From NCBI GenBank assembly GCA_002946415.1, contig NJPS01000006.1, forward strand, positions 124,001 through 188,000: DNA of 64,000 nucleotides. The letters run 5' to 3'. Within the stretch, counting starts at the first letter, position 1; each line of letters begins with the position of its first letter. Origin of the DNA: Rutstroemia sp. NJR-2017a BVV2. Lineage: Eukaryota > Ascomycota > Leotiomycetes > Helotiales > Rutstroemiaceae. This document shows, one piece after another, positions 33,283-44,751 of this stretch. The notes under the pieces were generated by a model, which saw only the letters and a list, made by a program, of their open reading frames with translations, was not told the origin of the DNA and searched no databases. Both the position numbers and the translations under genes were made by a program.

Positions 33283-36200
33283 ACGGCTACTTTGGCCCAC
33301 TACTTCAAAACTTTCAGCCTCCCCAAATCACAATTGCCCCTATACGGGCAGGAGGCCTCATTACCGCTTTACCTTTATGAGAACATACGTTAGGACCTTT
33401 GAAATTACAAATTTTTCCTTTTCAAAGGATATCGGAAAATTACAGCTCAATCCCCCTTTGTTTCCTATCCAGGTCAGATGGAAGCTATCCTTAGCATTAT
33501 ACGTTTTTTCTTATCTTGTCCTTTCATTTCTTCATTGTCTCTATTCAATCACGGGCAGGAAAGACCTTCCGTTACTACATATGTAATGCAGCCACGAGAA
33601 ATACGTTTGATGAAATCCAAGGAAATTTGGCTTATGTGACGGTGTGTGGTTCATGTGATGAGAAGTGTAGACAACTCGAATCGGAATTTACGTGTGTCCT
33701 GTTGATCGGAAGATGCCCAGCGCGACATGCTCATGACGAGAAAGTTTATTAGAATGACGGTATGGAGACAGCCGAGGAACCAATAGGGACCCCTCGGGTG
33801 TCAGGCTGCGATCGGTGTCTCATTCAATGGTGATACACAAGTAACACAACCACTGCTTAGGCCAACAGCAAGAGAAGTCTAACAACCCGGTGACCCGGTC
33901 GGACGGTCGATTATACGATTTAAAACATCCGGTTCAGCCTTTCAACCTCCTCAAGGCTCAAAGCCCACATAAGCCTCTAGTACAGTTTCCGTATGGCACA
34001 TTCACTGAAGCCTAGCGGGGCTTCTCTGGACTGCAAGGAAACTTTCAAGACAGCCATGGCGTTTGGCTTCGCAGCTTTCCGTCACTTTGTTATCAAACAT
34101 TGAATGCATCATAGAGGGTGTGTCTCTGGGTGTTTCGGGCAGATCTCTGAAGGCTTGTAGTTCTTGCCTTCCTCTGGCAGGCTGGTGGCTGGCAGGCCGA
34201 TTATCCATAGTGGACGGATAAAGAGGGCATGATTTCAGTCAGATCTATCGGGCATCTCGTCCACACTCAATTGCTCCTTTCGAAGCCGAGAGCAACCGCA
34301 TTGACACCTCTACACGAGCCGCATCGATACCTGTGTGGGCCAGCGGCCCAGCCATTACAAAATAGCCAAAGCCTTGAGGGTTCATAACATCACCAAATCA
34401 TAGATTGGCGATCGACGCTCGTCTAGGCTGCCGGAATAAAAGAAATGAACCATGCCTGGATGATGTTTCGAAGGGAGTCTTCTAGGGATATTGCCGGCTC
34501 ACTCTGAGAGCCGTCGGAACCCTCCCGCACCTGGAATAAGTACCAAGAGTGTTCTACGGAGATGCAGCTTTTCACCGTTGACAATTTGTGCGTTTCTCGT
34601 CCAAATTGTTACTAAATTTCTCTGCTTGTTTACATAACATTGAGGAATCCTTGATTCAAGTTTTTTGGTAGTATCTCAAAATTTGAATTAATACTCTTGC
34701 TTAAAGTCATGGAGAGTCACAGTTGCGGAGTCGTCGAATGATGGTTGTTTGAACGAGGCTGAAGATAGTGGGGTAGGCAAAGTTTTGCCTAGATGTAGTC
34801 ATGGGGCACAACCATGCTGCAGTCAGACTAATCGAGTGATTCAGGTTTCTCAGCCTTACAGCCCTTTGATGCGTCATGATCGCTTACCCGTTGCCCTGCT
34901 TGTATACAACTGATGTACAGGGATTATATTCACCCTGTTGCCTTGCTCCTTCTAAGATAAGAGGTTCTCGGCTTTGCGTGATCCGGTATTATAAGGATTC
35001 TCCCATTACAATGCCCACACTTGTCCTTCAATGTAGATCTCAGCTCGTCATGAAGGATTCTACTCGGACCAAACATGAGTAGGTGATGCGGGGTAAGAAA
35101 GGCAGATCCCACCCAACACCACGAGGCTGGGAGAAAACTTTCAACCTTGAACCTTGATGGCCGAGACTCTAACAGTTGGAAGTATGTGCCGCATCCTCCG
35201 AATCGAAATCGGAAAGCTGTCCCCCGGATTTGTGCCGTTTTCATAGGAGGCTGGCCTTGTCCGAGTTGTCACTGGTCCGGATGCAATGCTCCCATGAACA
35301 TCATGACGGTGTCCGTTTCATCCCGCCTCTTTTTCCAGGTAGTATCTCGAGTATTTTTTTACTTCTGCGGTGAATGATGTAAGTAATACAGCGCCGCCGC
35401 CTCAACCCCATTCCTCATTTCTCATTAACGTGGTTGCTATATCAGTTAATACAAATATAATCACACGTCTAGATTTGCGATATTTCCCCTTGCTGGGCCG
35501 TAATGCAGTTATCGGCAACCCAACCCGAAACGACAACACGTCCGTTAGGCAAATACGCCTACATTAAAGGTGGCAGGGCGCTAGTACTAATTGGCACTCC
35601 ATAGACGTAATGCATCTCGCGTTGTCTCGGTGACCCAATGAAGATGAATGGCGTAATTGTTAATTATAGTGCAATTTCAAAGTCAATAGAAATATATTTA
35701 AAATTAGGCATTTTCGCGGTTTGAGATTGTGAAACGGGACGGGTTTGGGGGCTGAACCGGGACGCGCATACGCATATAGCACTCGTCGCAGAAAATTGGC
35801 CCGAGTGTAGTAAGAAAAACAAATGTAACTGCACGTCGGCTCTTAATACAGATTTTTCTCTCATACTCCACAACTCCTTCAGAGTAAGAGCCGCACTCCA
35901 CCACCAAGAAAACTCTTCTATCTGATCGTCCCAAACCGTTCACATGCAAGGACTTAAGGATTTGGACTGGCCAAGTTTTCACTATACCAGAAAAGTACAC
36001 ACCAATTCAAAGCAAATACCAATCATGGTAAACAAAAAGAAACTCGTGCATAGACGAAGGCATGCAGTTGAGATTAAACATCAGGATTGCTGGATTCATG
36101 TTTAGGCAAAACATGCATGCAGAACGAGTTGCGCCAAAAGTTGGAGTTACATCAGCAGTCCGGCGGGCTAGGTGCAAACTTCAACTATGTGCGGGGAAAG

Positions 36201-38363
36201 GTCTGTGTACGGCGAAGGACTTGCGGGGCTCGTCCTTGGACGCCTTCTCTCATGCCTTGACAGCCTTTACCCCTCATACTGGCATGTGGGGTGACTATTT
36301 CACATACTGGATAAAATAACCAACATGTTTGTGGTGACACAGACCAATCTACTACAAATAGCAGCTCATTATACTTTCCCGTCCTGTTTGTCCTGTGGCA
36401 TTAGGCTCGGGAACGCACCTGCCTACTCTATCTATGACAGTCGGCCGACTTGCGGGACCAGAGTTTGATGTTGTGCAAGGCAGTCCCAGCCTTGATGCTA
36501 ATAAATCCCTCTATGCAGCCTTCCGTACGACAGTGGTTACAAGCGCAAGTATATGTGCGATCAACCTTCTACAAATACAGATACTCTTCTCACTCACCGG
36601 CAGCCTTGTCACTTACTCCCCTGAAATAAACGACACTGGCAGTTCGGGGTTAATGCACAACAGTCCTAACACCGATAGAAAGGTCGGGTGTCAGCGCGTC
36701 GGGGTTCCGTGACTGCTGACTGCGGTAAGTGGAGGATTCGTCGGCGGAGATGTGGGGAAAAATGACGACGACGATGACGATGGAACAACGGGTATCAGAT
36801 TCGCGGGGCTCGTTTGATTTCCAAGCAACATGATCTTTACAGTGGACGATTGAGTTAGGCAAGTCGCCTCGTCTCATCTCATCTCATCGCATCCAATGCA
36901 ACACCAAGTCAAGTGACGTCCATACATCCCCTATGCGCTCACTCAAATAAGACGAGGCGAACGAGGCAAACCGCCATCTACCAATTCCGGACTTCAGGAC
37001 TGTCACATCGTGACGTGGAACGCTCGAAGGCCGAAGAGCGAGAGTGCCAGCACGAAGAAGAACAGGAAGCTTCAGTGAGACGAGACTGCGTATATGCGGA
37101 AATCTACGGGTGAGACGAGCCCGCAGAACAGAGCACGCGACCAGTCTACAGATATGGACAAATGGAACCCAGGAGAGCTCTATTTGCCTTGCAGAACCTG
37201 CGCGCATAATCCTCGGGCGTTGACGCGGGTTCCTGACGATGCATGCAGATGGAGCACGACGAAGCCCATTCATCAGGGTGCGGAAATTCTCCCGCGCGTC
37301 AAATCCTGCGCATCCGGCTGGTTGGAACGCTTCCGAGCGTGAGATTGAATGCTAGGGGTTGCGACTTCACCTGACTTTTGATGTCCTATACCGCTCTATG
37401 CAATCATACAGCGCGTAACATTGGGCACAATGGCGGCACATAAAGTCGCAAGACCACGTAGCATGCATGTCGTCCAAGCGCCCCAAGTGCCGGATTTGGG
37501 ACGGCACAAATTCAATTCGATGCAATATTATACGGTATATCGATTCAGTTCCACTTCAGTCTCCGGAGTGTGGGGGCCGGGGTGCTTGATTTGGTAGATG
37601 CGGCTCGGAGTATGGTATTGTGTCCAAATTCGTACCGTGAAAAACGAGGCAATTCGATATAATACAAGTAGCGTTTCATTGCTGCACTGACCGTAATTAG
37701 AACTGGGGGCATATTCATGTAACTGTAAAGGTGAATGAATGCAGCGACGTGATGGTATCGTATTGGTGTATTCGGAGAAAGATGGACGCCTCAGCCTTAC
37801 TTTACATGTATGTATGACCGATATCGGCGATCAGCTGATGCATGAACCTGTAGGATTATGTTCTTGATGATGAAGTATGATGTAGTAGCTGTCTGTCTAT
37901 CTTATCGGATCCAAGTCAGAAGTATCAGAGAATGAATCAGCAGAGTGCAGATTTTGTTTGCCTTATATGCGAGTCCTGAGTAATGATTATGAATATGGAT
38001 TCACATTGGTTAAAGAAGTAGGGCAGATAGATTGTGGGCTCGGTGAAGGTAAGAAATACGATCATGGGGTTGGGTCGGTCCTCTTGGTGTGGTGGTGTAT
38101 AAGACTAGGGTTTCCTGGGCAAGTCTCTCTTTTTATTTGACTCGAGTACTTCGCTTCGTGCTCGGTGGGGCAGGGGTTGTAGCGCCACTTGTGTCTAGAT
38201 GACTGACTCTCACCATACATCATTATAATAGAAAGAACTTGTCATGTAATGCTTATTTCTTGGTAAAATTGTACTTGTGTGATATCAGTATGAATGTAAA
38301 ACGGGTATTGTATTCAACTAGTCATCCCAACTCCATGATTCCCTCTCCTTGGCACCTCTGCCT
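33283..38363. other. Second gene-poor region, nothing supported
   Basis: About 5 kb with only short overlapping frames. A TCATC pentamer run is seen at about 36870-36890 and a GACGACGATGACGATG run at about 36762-36782. No tRNA, repeat pair or recognisable protein fragment was found by eye. The last ~60 bases before 38364 probably belong to the 3' untranslated region of the WD40 gene. Confidence 0.5.
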
Positions 38364-39923
38364 TCACAGCGGCGATTCGAAGACTAGGGAAATAGAATCA
38401 TCTCCGGCTGTCACAATCCTCGTGCCATCACCCTGCACAAATCCCAACACTCCGCCGCCCTCTCCATCCCCTCTGTGGCCCTTCCACTCCCTTACAAACC
38501 CCGAGTTGGCCATTCCCGTTCCACCCCTTGTATCCCACCGTCTAACCACTCCGTCCATACCACAACTAGTCAGTAGCCATCCGCCAGTCTGTGCATTCTT
38601 CACGAACTCCACTTTCACTACACTGTGTTCCTCATGTGCTTCCTTGATGTGTCTGCGAACCGCAAATCTATGCGCCGAGTCGAAGAGCGCAATGCTTCCG
38701 TCTACGCTTCCGGCAGCCATTAGTGTGAGCGGCGGAGGCGCAAAGGCGATCGTTTCGACACCGTCAGTTTGAGCTTGTAGATCCGCTAGAATTTGACCCG
38801 CTTGACCCGCAGACGCTGCACTTCCGCTCGCCTTTCCGCCAGCTTGTTTCCCGCCTTTCGCTTTCGAAGCCGCTCCAGCGCCGCCTCTTCCTGTTCCCGC
38901 GGACCCACTGCTTGCATCCGCCCCCAGTCTCGGGAGTCCTACAACCTTTATCGCGCCCCCAGCTCCACCAACCGCAACGAATGCCCCGCTCGGTGCAATC
39001 CCAACACTATATAGTCCCCCCTCAACCTTGAATCTCTGATCCTGCCCTGTAAGCCCCACCACTGTCTGCCCACCTTCTTGAGTTATTCCCTGTGCGCTCG
39101 CTTCCCCCCAAACATCCCAGACATATAAACTTCCATCTTCACTAACCGTCGCCAGTAGCTTTCCACCGGGGCCCCAAGCCCCCGCCGTACAACTCTCGGT
39201 GTGCAAGAAGTAACTATTCACCATCTTAACCGGGTCCTGCTTGTCCTTCGGATCTATCTCATAAATCCACACACTCCCATCATTTGCGCCCAGCGCAAAA
39301 CTATTCGGGTGCTCCTCGTCCGGACACGCGCTTATCCAGTTGACTTCCTCGACTTCCCTGACCTCCTTCAAGAATTTCCACTTCACACCATTTGTAACAT
39401 GCACTCTAACTCTTCCATCCAGTCCACCTGACACGAGGAAATCGCCCCTCGGTAAAGAGAATGCCAGCGCATTGATACTATCCTCATGACCCTCAACCTT
39501 ATAGATAGGTTCTAGACCCTTCCTCTCCCCCTCCTGTCCCGCGCTCGGGTCCGATTGATAGCTTCTAGGCAAAACAGGTGTAGGTTCAGGTGTGGAATCG
39601 AAAATGTAACCCGAACCCCCAGCATCATCTCCATCGCTTCCACCTGTGGCGATGATCTCAGGGCGTGTAGGGTGCTGAGCTATGCAGAAGATAGAATCTT
39701 TATGTAGGTCGAAGTGTGCAACGGAATCATTTTGTAGTTGAATTACTTCTTGGTCATCCTGCATCATTTGATCATCTGCTTCGTCGTCTCCGTTTTCGGA
39801 ACCGGAATCCATCGCTGCGTCGCCGTCGGCATCGAGAATTTCTTCGGCTGCGTCGGCGGGGTTGAATATTTCGTCTTCGTTGGGGTTGGAGGAGTTATTG
39901 TCGGTGGGGTGAGAGGACGCCAT
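38364..39923 (-). CDS. SQT1: SQT1/AAMP-type WD40 ribosome-assembly protein
   Basis: Single-exon gene. I start at the ATG at 39923 (MASSHPTDNNSSNPNEDEIF), giving 519 residues; the frame is open 32 codons further but only from a TTG, and that extension is hydrophobic leader-like noise. An acidic N-terminus (NPADAAEEILDADGDAAMD) is followed by WD40 blades: HFDLHKDSIFCIAQHPTRPE, VEGHEDSINALAFSLPRGDF with LVSGGLDGRVRVH, TESCTAGAWGPGGKLLATVS with DGSLYVWD, VETIAFAPPPLTLMAAGSVD and LLTSCGMDGVVRRWDTRGG. A Gly/Ala/Ser-Lys low-complexity loop interrupts the propeller near residues 360-405. In yeast, Sqt1 is a dedicated chaperone of ribosomal protein Rpl10 (uL16) that delivers it to the 60S subunit; the acidic N-terminus is typical. 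Human AAMP is the relative. Confidence 0.87.
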   Translation of the reverse strand: MASSHPTDNNSSNPNEDEIFNPADAAEEILDADGDAAMDSGSENGDDEADDQMMQDDQEVIQLQNDSVAHFDLHKDSIFCIAQHPTRPEIIATGGSDGDDAGGSGYIFDSTPEPTPVLPRSYQSDPSAGQEGERKGLEPIYKVEGHEDSINALAFSLPRGDFLVSGGLDGRVRVHVTNGVKWKFLKEVREVEEVNWISACPDEEHPNSFALGANDGSVWIYEIDPKDKQDPVKMVNSYFLHTESCTAGAWGPGGKLLATVSEDGSLYVWDVWGEASAQGITQEGGQTVVGLTGQDQRFKVEGGLYSVGIAPSGAFVAVGGAGGAIKVVGLPRLGADASSGSAGTGRGGAGAASKAKGGKQAGGKASGSAASAGQAGQILADLQAQTDGVETIAFAPPPLTLMAAGSVDGSIALFDSAHRFAVRRHIKEAHEEHSVVKVEFVKNAQTGGWLLTSCGMDGVVRRWDTRGGTGMANSGFVREWKGHRGDGEGGGVLGFVQGDGTRIVTAGDDSISLVFESPL

Positions 39924-40336
39924 GGCGATTGTATTCGATGATTTAGAGAGTTGAGTTAGAAATATACAGAGGAAAAGAAAAGTGGTGCAATGAAAGAGGG
40001 TGAGAGAGGATTTTGTCAATTGAAAATGAGTTCTCTACGCTTCGAAAATGCTTGATAATCTTTTTTTCTTGCTATGACTCTATTTTGCCCGCAACGCACG
40101 GACCATTTGCCCCTCCTTTCCGGCCCCTCCTTATGGCAATGCTCGAAGATCACCAGGTATCGAACGTTATAAAATGGTTCTTTGCTTGAGTATCTCTACA
40201 AGTATTATCTCTTCTACACTAGCTAGCCCATTAAATACCTCTAATCTAGCCAACATATTAAGCCCATCATCAAACGCATAACAATACAAAAGATTATACA
40301 TCAATAATTCCAATGCGATGCTTCCGTTAAATCGAA
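39924..40336. other. Spacer between WD40 gene and 4CL-like gene
   Basis: Promoter of the minus-strand WD40 gene and 3' flank of the 4CL-like gene. Bases 39924-40075 are rich in A/G on plus (pyrimidine on the gene strand), fitting a leader. Confidence 0.45.
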
Positions 40337-42610
40337 TCATAACTTGGCACCCTTGGCTCTTCTGGCTTCTCTCTCTTTGTCTCTAAGAAGTCTCCTCAAG
40401 ATCTTTCCGCTGGGACTCTTAGGAATTACATCGACAAACTCCACGCCTCCCTTCAACCACTTATGTCTAGCCTTGTATTTCTCCACATGCTTCGCAATAT
40501 CTCTCTTTACCATAATATCGTTTTCTTCTAAACCGACAGAGGCAGATTTGACAACAAAGGCTTTAGGTACTTCACCAGCTGCGTCATCTGGAACTGGAAT
40601 AACAGCGCAATCTGAGACTGCAGGATGACTCAAAATATGAGCTTCCAGTTCGGCAGGAGCCACTTGCATTCCCTATCAAATATGTTAGTATGGGCTCTGA
40701 TATGTTGAGAATCAATGACAGCCTACTTTGACTTTGATGAGCTCCTTGATCCTATCCACAATAAAAATGTGCTCAATTCCCGAGGGGCTTTTTCGGATTT
40801 CAGCCTCATCGCCCGTACGCATCCATCTACCGTTGCCATCCATGTCCTCAATAAATGTCTCTTTGTTAGCTTTGTCATTGTTGAGATATCCTAGGACAAC
40901 GGATTTCGACTGAACCACGAGTTCGCCAGGTTGGTTATAGCCGGTGACCTCAGTGCCGTCGATTGACATCAACTTAGCCTTGAACTCAGGTAGTAGTGAA
41001 CCACAAGATCCCAACCATATGTCAGACACTGAAGTCATGCAAACAACGGTACATGTTTCAGTTAGACCTAAGTAATTGTTAGCCTTTGCGGGATTCGGAT
41101 AGGATGGAACCCACCATATCCTTGACGCAGCTTCCATGATGGGTATATTTTCTGCAGATCTTCCGCTGTTTCTTTACCAAGAGGTGCTGCGCCGGTAAAG
41201 AGACCACGGACAGAGCTAAGGTCATACTTAGAGCACAAAGGCTGGTTGTTTACCATCTGGATAATAATCGGTGGTACCTATCAGACTTAGTTAGTGATGC
41301 TGTGATGCTGTGAATGCTCAACCCGACAACTGGAGTTAGAAGGACACCCCTTTAGTGGTATCGACATAATGACAGGTGCGAGTCTCGAATTAGGTAGCGG
41401 GCTTCAGAAACTTACAAGGTAGAGAGTATTAATCTTGTGGTTTTGCACAGTTTGAAGGTACGATTGCAATTCAAACTTTGGAAGTATGATCACGCCGTCC
41501 CCTCGATAGGTTGTTCCTTGTGCTATAACGACCAACCCATATATGTGGCTCAGAGGGAGAAGACCCAATGCAACCTCATTTTTTTCGTCCCATGTGTCTC
41601 TTTCTGACTTTTCAAACGCTCTGAGTTGTAACACGTTGGTAATAACGTTCTGGTGGCTGATCATGACTCCTTTCTATTACGCAATTTAGCAGTGGCTCAA
41701 AAGAGGCGCGATGCCCCCAAAACCTCATGATTCGCAGTGATTCCAGAATGCACTTACAGGTAGCCCGGAAGTTCCACTAGAATAACACAGATATGCCGTC
41801 TGTCGAGCACCTTGGCCTTTCTCCCATTTCAATGATTCCAATTTTGGTAGGTTCGCGCCTGACGCAATTAAATCATCCACCGTCTTGTAGGGTACCTGCT
41901 TGTCGCCCGTGAATTGCTTCGGCATTTCCAAGATGTATACTCGATCATTTTCGATTCCGGCCGCCTTCGCAGCCGTTAAGGTGGTTTCGAGGAGAGGAAT
42001 ACACTAGGTTGTGCAATCAGCATTGTGTATGGAATCCCAACGATTAAATTGGCATACTGTGAAAATCGCTTTTGCGCCTGAAGACTTCAGTTGGAAATGA
42101 AGTTCCTCTGAGGAGTAAGCTGCGTTGGCAGGTGTCGCAATGCCTCCTAGTTCGTGTATCGCGTAGGCCAAAGTCATGTAATCAATCTAGAAGACGAGAA
42201 TGTGTCAGTCAAAGTCTCTGGGGTCAATTACAGCAGTCGCAGCCTACAGTGTTGAATGAGAATATGGCTGCCACTTTGTCCCATTCTGCCCCTGCGTTTG
42301 GTTGCCAACCGAATTCCTTCGATAGAGCTCGCGCTAGATGTTCAACCCTTTGTACCTGCTCTGAAGCCGTGTATGTTTTCCCTGAGATGCCGCATGTGAA
42401 GGGATTGCGAGACTCGCGCAAGGAAACTCTGCCATGCTTCTCATTTAGCATAAACTGGCTGATGGGTACATCATCTGGCGGATCTGTTTGTAACAATATC
42501 AGCAATCAATATCGAGATTCAATTGACGAAATCGGAATCAATTGGGCAAGAATCTTCGAATGCGTACTTAATGGGGCACTTTTCACCCATGAAGGAGTGG
42601 TGAAAACCAT
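40337..42610 (-). CDS. 4-coumarate-CoA ligase-like acyl-CoA synthetase, eight exons, PTS1 C-terminus
   Basis: Exons (minus): 42610-42568, 42483-42248, 42186-42058, 42003-41758, 41673-41416, 41277-41115, 41067-40727, 40672-40337. All joins keep phase; 583 residues. The start [14 protein letters not shown] is typical of fungal 4CL-like enzymes. ANL-superfamily motifs are complete across exon borders: the AMP-binding loop [16 protein letters not shown], then [29 protein letters not shown] ... [30 protein letters not shown] and the catalytic Lys loop [11 protein letters not shown]. The enzyme should adenylate a carboxylic acid and pass it to CoA; the substrate (coumarate-like or fatty acid) is not evident. 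The C-terminus GAKL is a peroxisomal targeting signal of the SKL class, which argues for peroxisomal fatty or aromatic acid activation. Confidence 0.9.
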
Positions 42611-44751
42611 TACTGTATGCGACCAGTTTGAACCGGAAATCGCAACTAGCTTGCTTGGAGGACGAATCGGATTGTTTGCTTGCTGCACCTTGGACGACCT
42701 TGCACTCTGCGCTCTGCACTCTGCACTCTATAGTGTGTGGCTTGCAGTCGTACCAATATGATGCGAATGTCTAGAAAGGAAAAAGTAACGATATTCAGAA
42801 AAAGAAAATTGAAGCAATCCAAGGAGATTTGAAGCAACAAGCAAGCTCTGTTCTGTGACGACAGTTTGTTGTGATTGGCGCTGATGTGCGGAAATGAATC
42901 CCAGTCAGCAAACCCGACAATGCGGGGTACCTAAGTACACTTGCATGTACCGAGGTGACAGCATTTGCATTCAATTCTCGTTCCCCTTTCTTAAGACCTT
43001 CGAACCCACTTCTTCTTTCGGTATCAGCTAAACGCACAAAGCGCGAGTCATGCATCTGCATCTACATATCTTCCTTCCACTGCGCGTAGCTGAGAACTCC
43101 TCGTGCGGTGGTTCTGGATCGGTCCTCAACCATGTTGTAGTTTCTTCCGGTCTGTCATCATTGCATCATCCCTCTGCACGACCAAACCTTCTCACTTGGG
43201 GTTTGAGCGCAATACTTGGTATCAGCAGCACGGTCGAGCTAAAGATGGCACGAGATATTGGTTCAAAGTCAATGTTTGCTCGAGCACAAGATGGCTAAGA
43301 CTCGTGTTGACAAAATCTTGGGCGCAATCGACGGTGAGGTCCCTTGCCCGGGAAATGATGCGGCCCCGCAAGGCCCATAAGACCAGCATTAGCGCACGGC
43401 AATGCATCTTCGACGGGACTTCCGAGGTCTTAGATGTGTCAATATTACTTCGTACACCCTCCTACCCGAACTACTGCCTGTGGAAACCCACCGTGGCCAC
43501 CAAATACGACTGCTTGTCAACTTTATTATGCGGAGGCTGCGTGAAGATTGGCCAGGGGAACAACGGAGAAAACTTCCCCCCGGGTACGACGGCATTTGAA
43601 CCACTTTCAGCGACGGAAGGATAGCGGATGCCATATGGCAGAGGGCGGATAGCGGAGAGCAGACGGTTGAGGGAAGCCAGTCGCTCCAACAAGCAACGGA
43701 TATCTACGTAGTAGGGAGCATCAGGGTCCAGTTGATGTCTGACGTTCTGGGTCGCCCCTAGTTAGTCTTAGACTCTCACGATTACTCAACTCACACAGGC
43801 CGAATATGTAGCAACTTCGTCGTAATGCTCGGAGGGGATCAAGCACGTAGTCCTTCTTATCAATATCTAGGCACAACGCTTATGTTGTTGTCCCTTCATG
43901 TCCTCCAATGATCCCGAGCCGGATGACTTCGCAATAGCTCTTACTACCAGCTTTTTCTGATTGGAAGTAAGAGAAGACTCTGGCTTTCTGATCAAGAGTT
44001 CTCATTGTCGTAGCTGTCCCGCATGCCATTCGTCGTCGAGATCAAGGAGCAGACGTTCTCTATCGTCAATTCACTCTTTCTTCGCAAGGCTTATATCAAC
44101 AATAGCAGCAGTAGTATTGTGGTATGATAAGATTTGCTCGCTTTCGGATGGAGACTCAACAACTTATGGTAAATGCGGATTGAGACCGAAAGAGCACGTT
44201 GATGACGGGTCAACAACTCGATTGGCGGGGATGGAGCGCGGCTCTTTGGCTTGTAAAAACAGGCCGATTTGGGACAACATGTTGGAACGAACATGTTAAA
44301 GGCCATAAAGTATTATAATATTTTCATTGTCTGAATATCTTTGGGGTATTATTATCAGCCCATTCTTTCTATATCAAGAGCCCATACTACAAATCGGCCT
44401 ATTTTTTCCAAGCCGAAGAGCGCGGAGAGGGCTGTAGAGTGAATTTCTATCTGGAAGCCGCTAGTACTACAGGACGTCAGTGGCATGCGTTCTTTCAATA
44501 GAAAATATCCTACTTGAGAATGAGAATAGACGTTTGTCGCAGGTCTCTTCCTATCTATTCGTCTTCACACTCTTCCAATTTTTATTCATTCGATCTATTT
44601 ACACCATCCGGTTCGCTTTCAAAGTTCATATCCTTCCTGTGCAATCGATCTATCCATCTCTTAACTGGGCCAGACAAAGCTTGTTCTGATCGAGCTCTCA
44701 ACACCTACACAACTTTGAGTTCATGTTTTTACCAGCAGAAAATTCAAAATT
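42611..44751. other. Intergenic between divergent 4CL-like and AlkB-like genes
   Basis: 2.1 kb with no supported gene. 42645-42780 should contain the 4CL-like promoter; it has a CTCTGCGCTCTGCACTCTGCACTC direct repeat (42707-42729). 44540-44750 is strongly pyrimidine-rich (TCTTCACACTCTTCC, TTTTTATTC), typical of a 5' leader for the AlkB-like gene. Short frames in 43.0-43.7 kb overlap on both strands and show no domain. Confidence 0.5.

Noticed and set aside
39924..40019. Hydrophobic N-terminal extension of the WD40 protein
   Set aside because: Starts with TTG; the family begins with an acidic segment that matches the ATG at 39923.
42072..42761. 229-codon plus-strand frame over the 4CL-like gene
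   Set aside because: It is antisense to well-supported exons that carry all ANL motifs.
43050..43640. Possible small gene between the 4CL-like and AlkB-like genes
   Set aside because: Frames under 180 codons overlap on both strands and none shows a domain or consistent splice sites.
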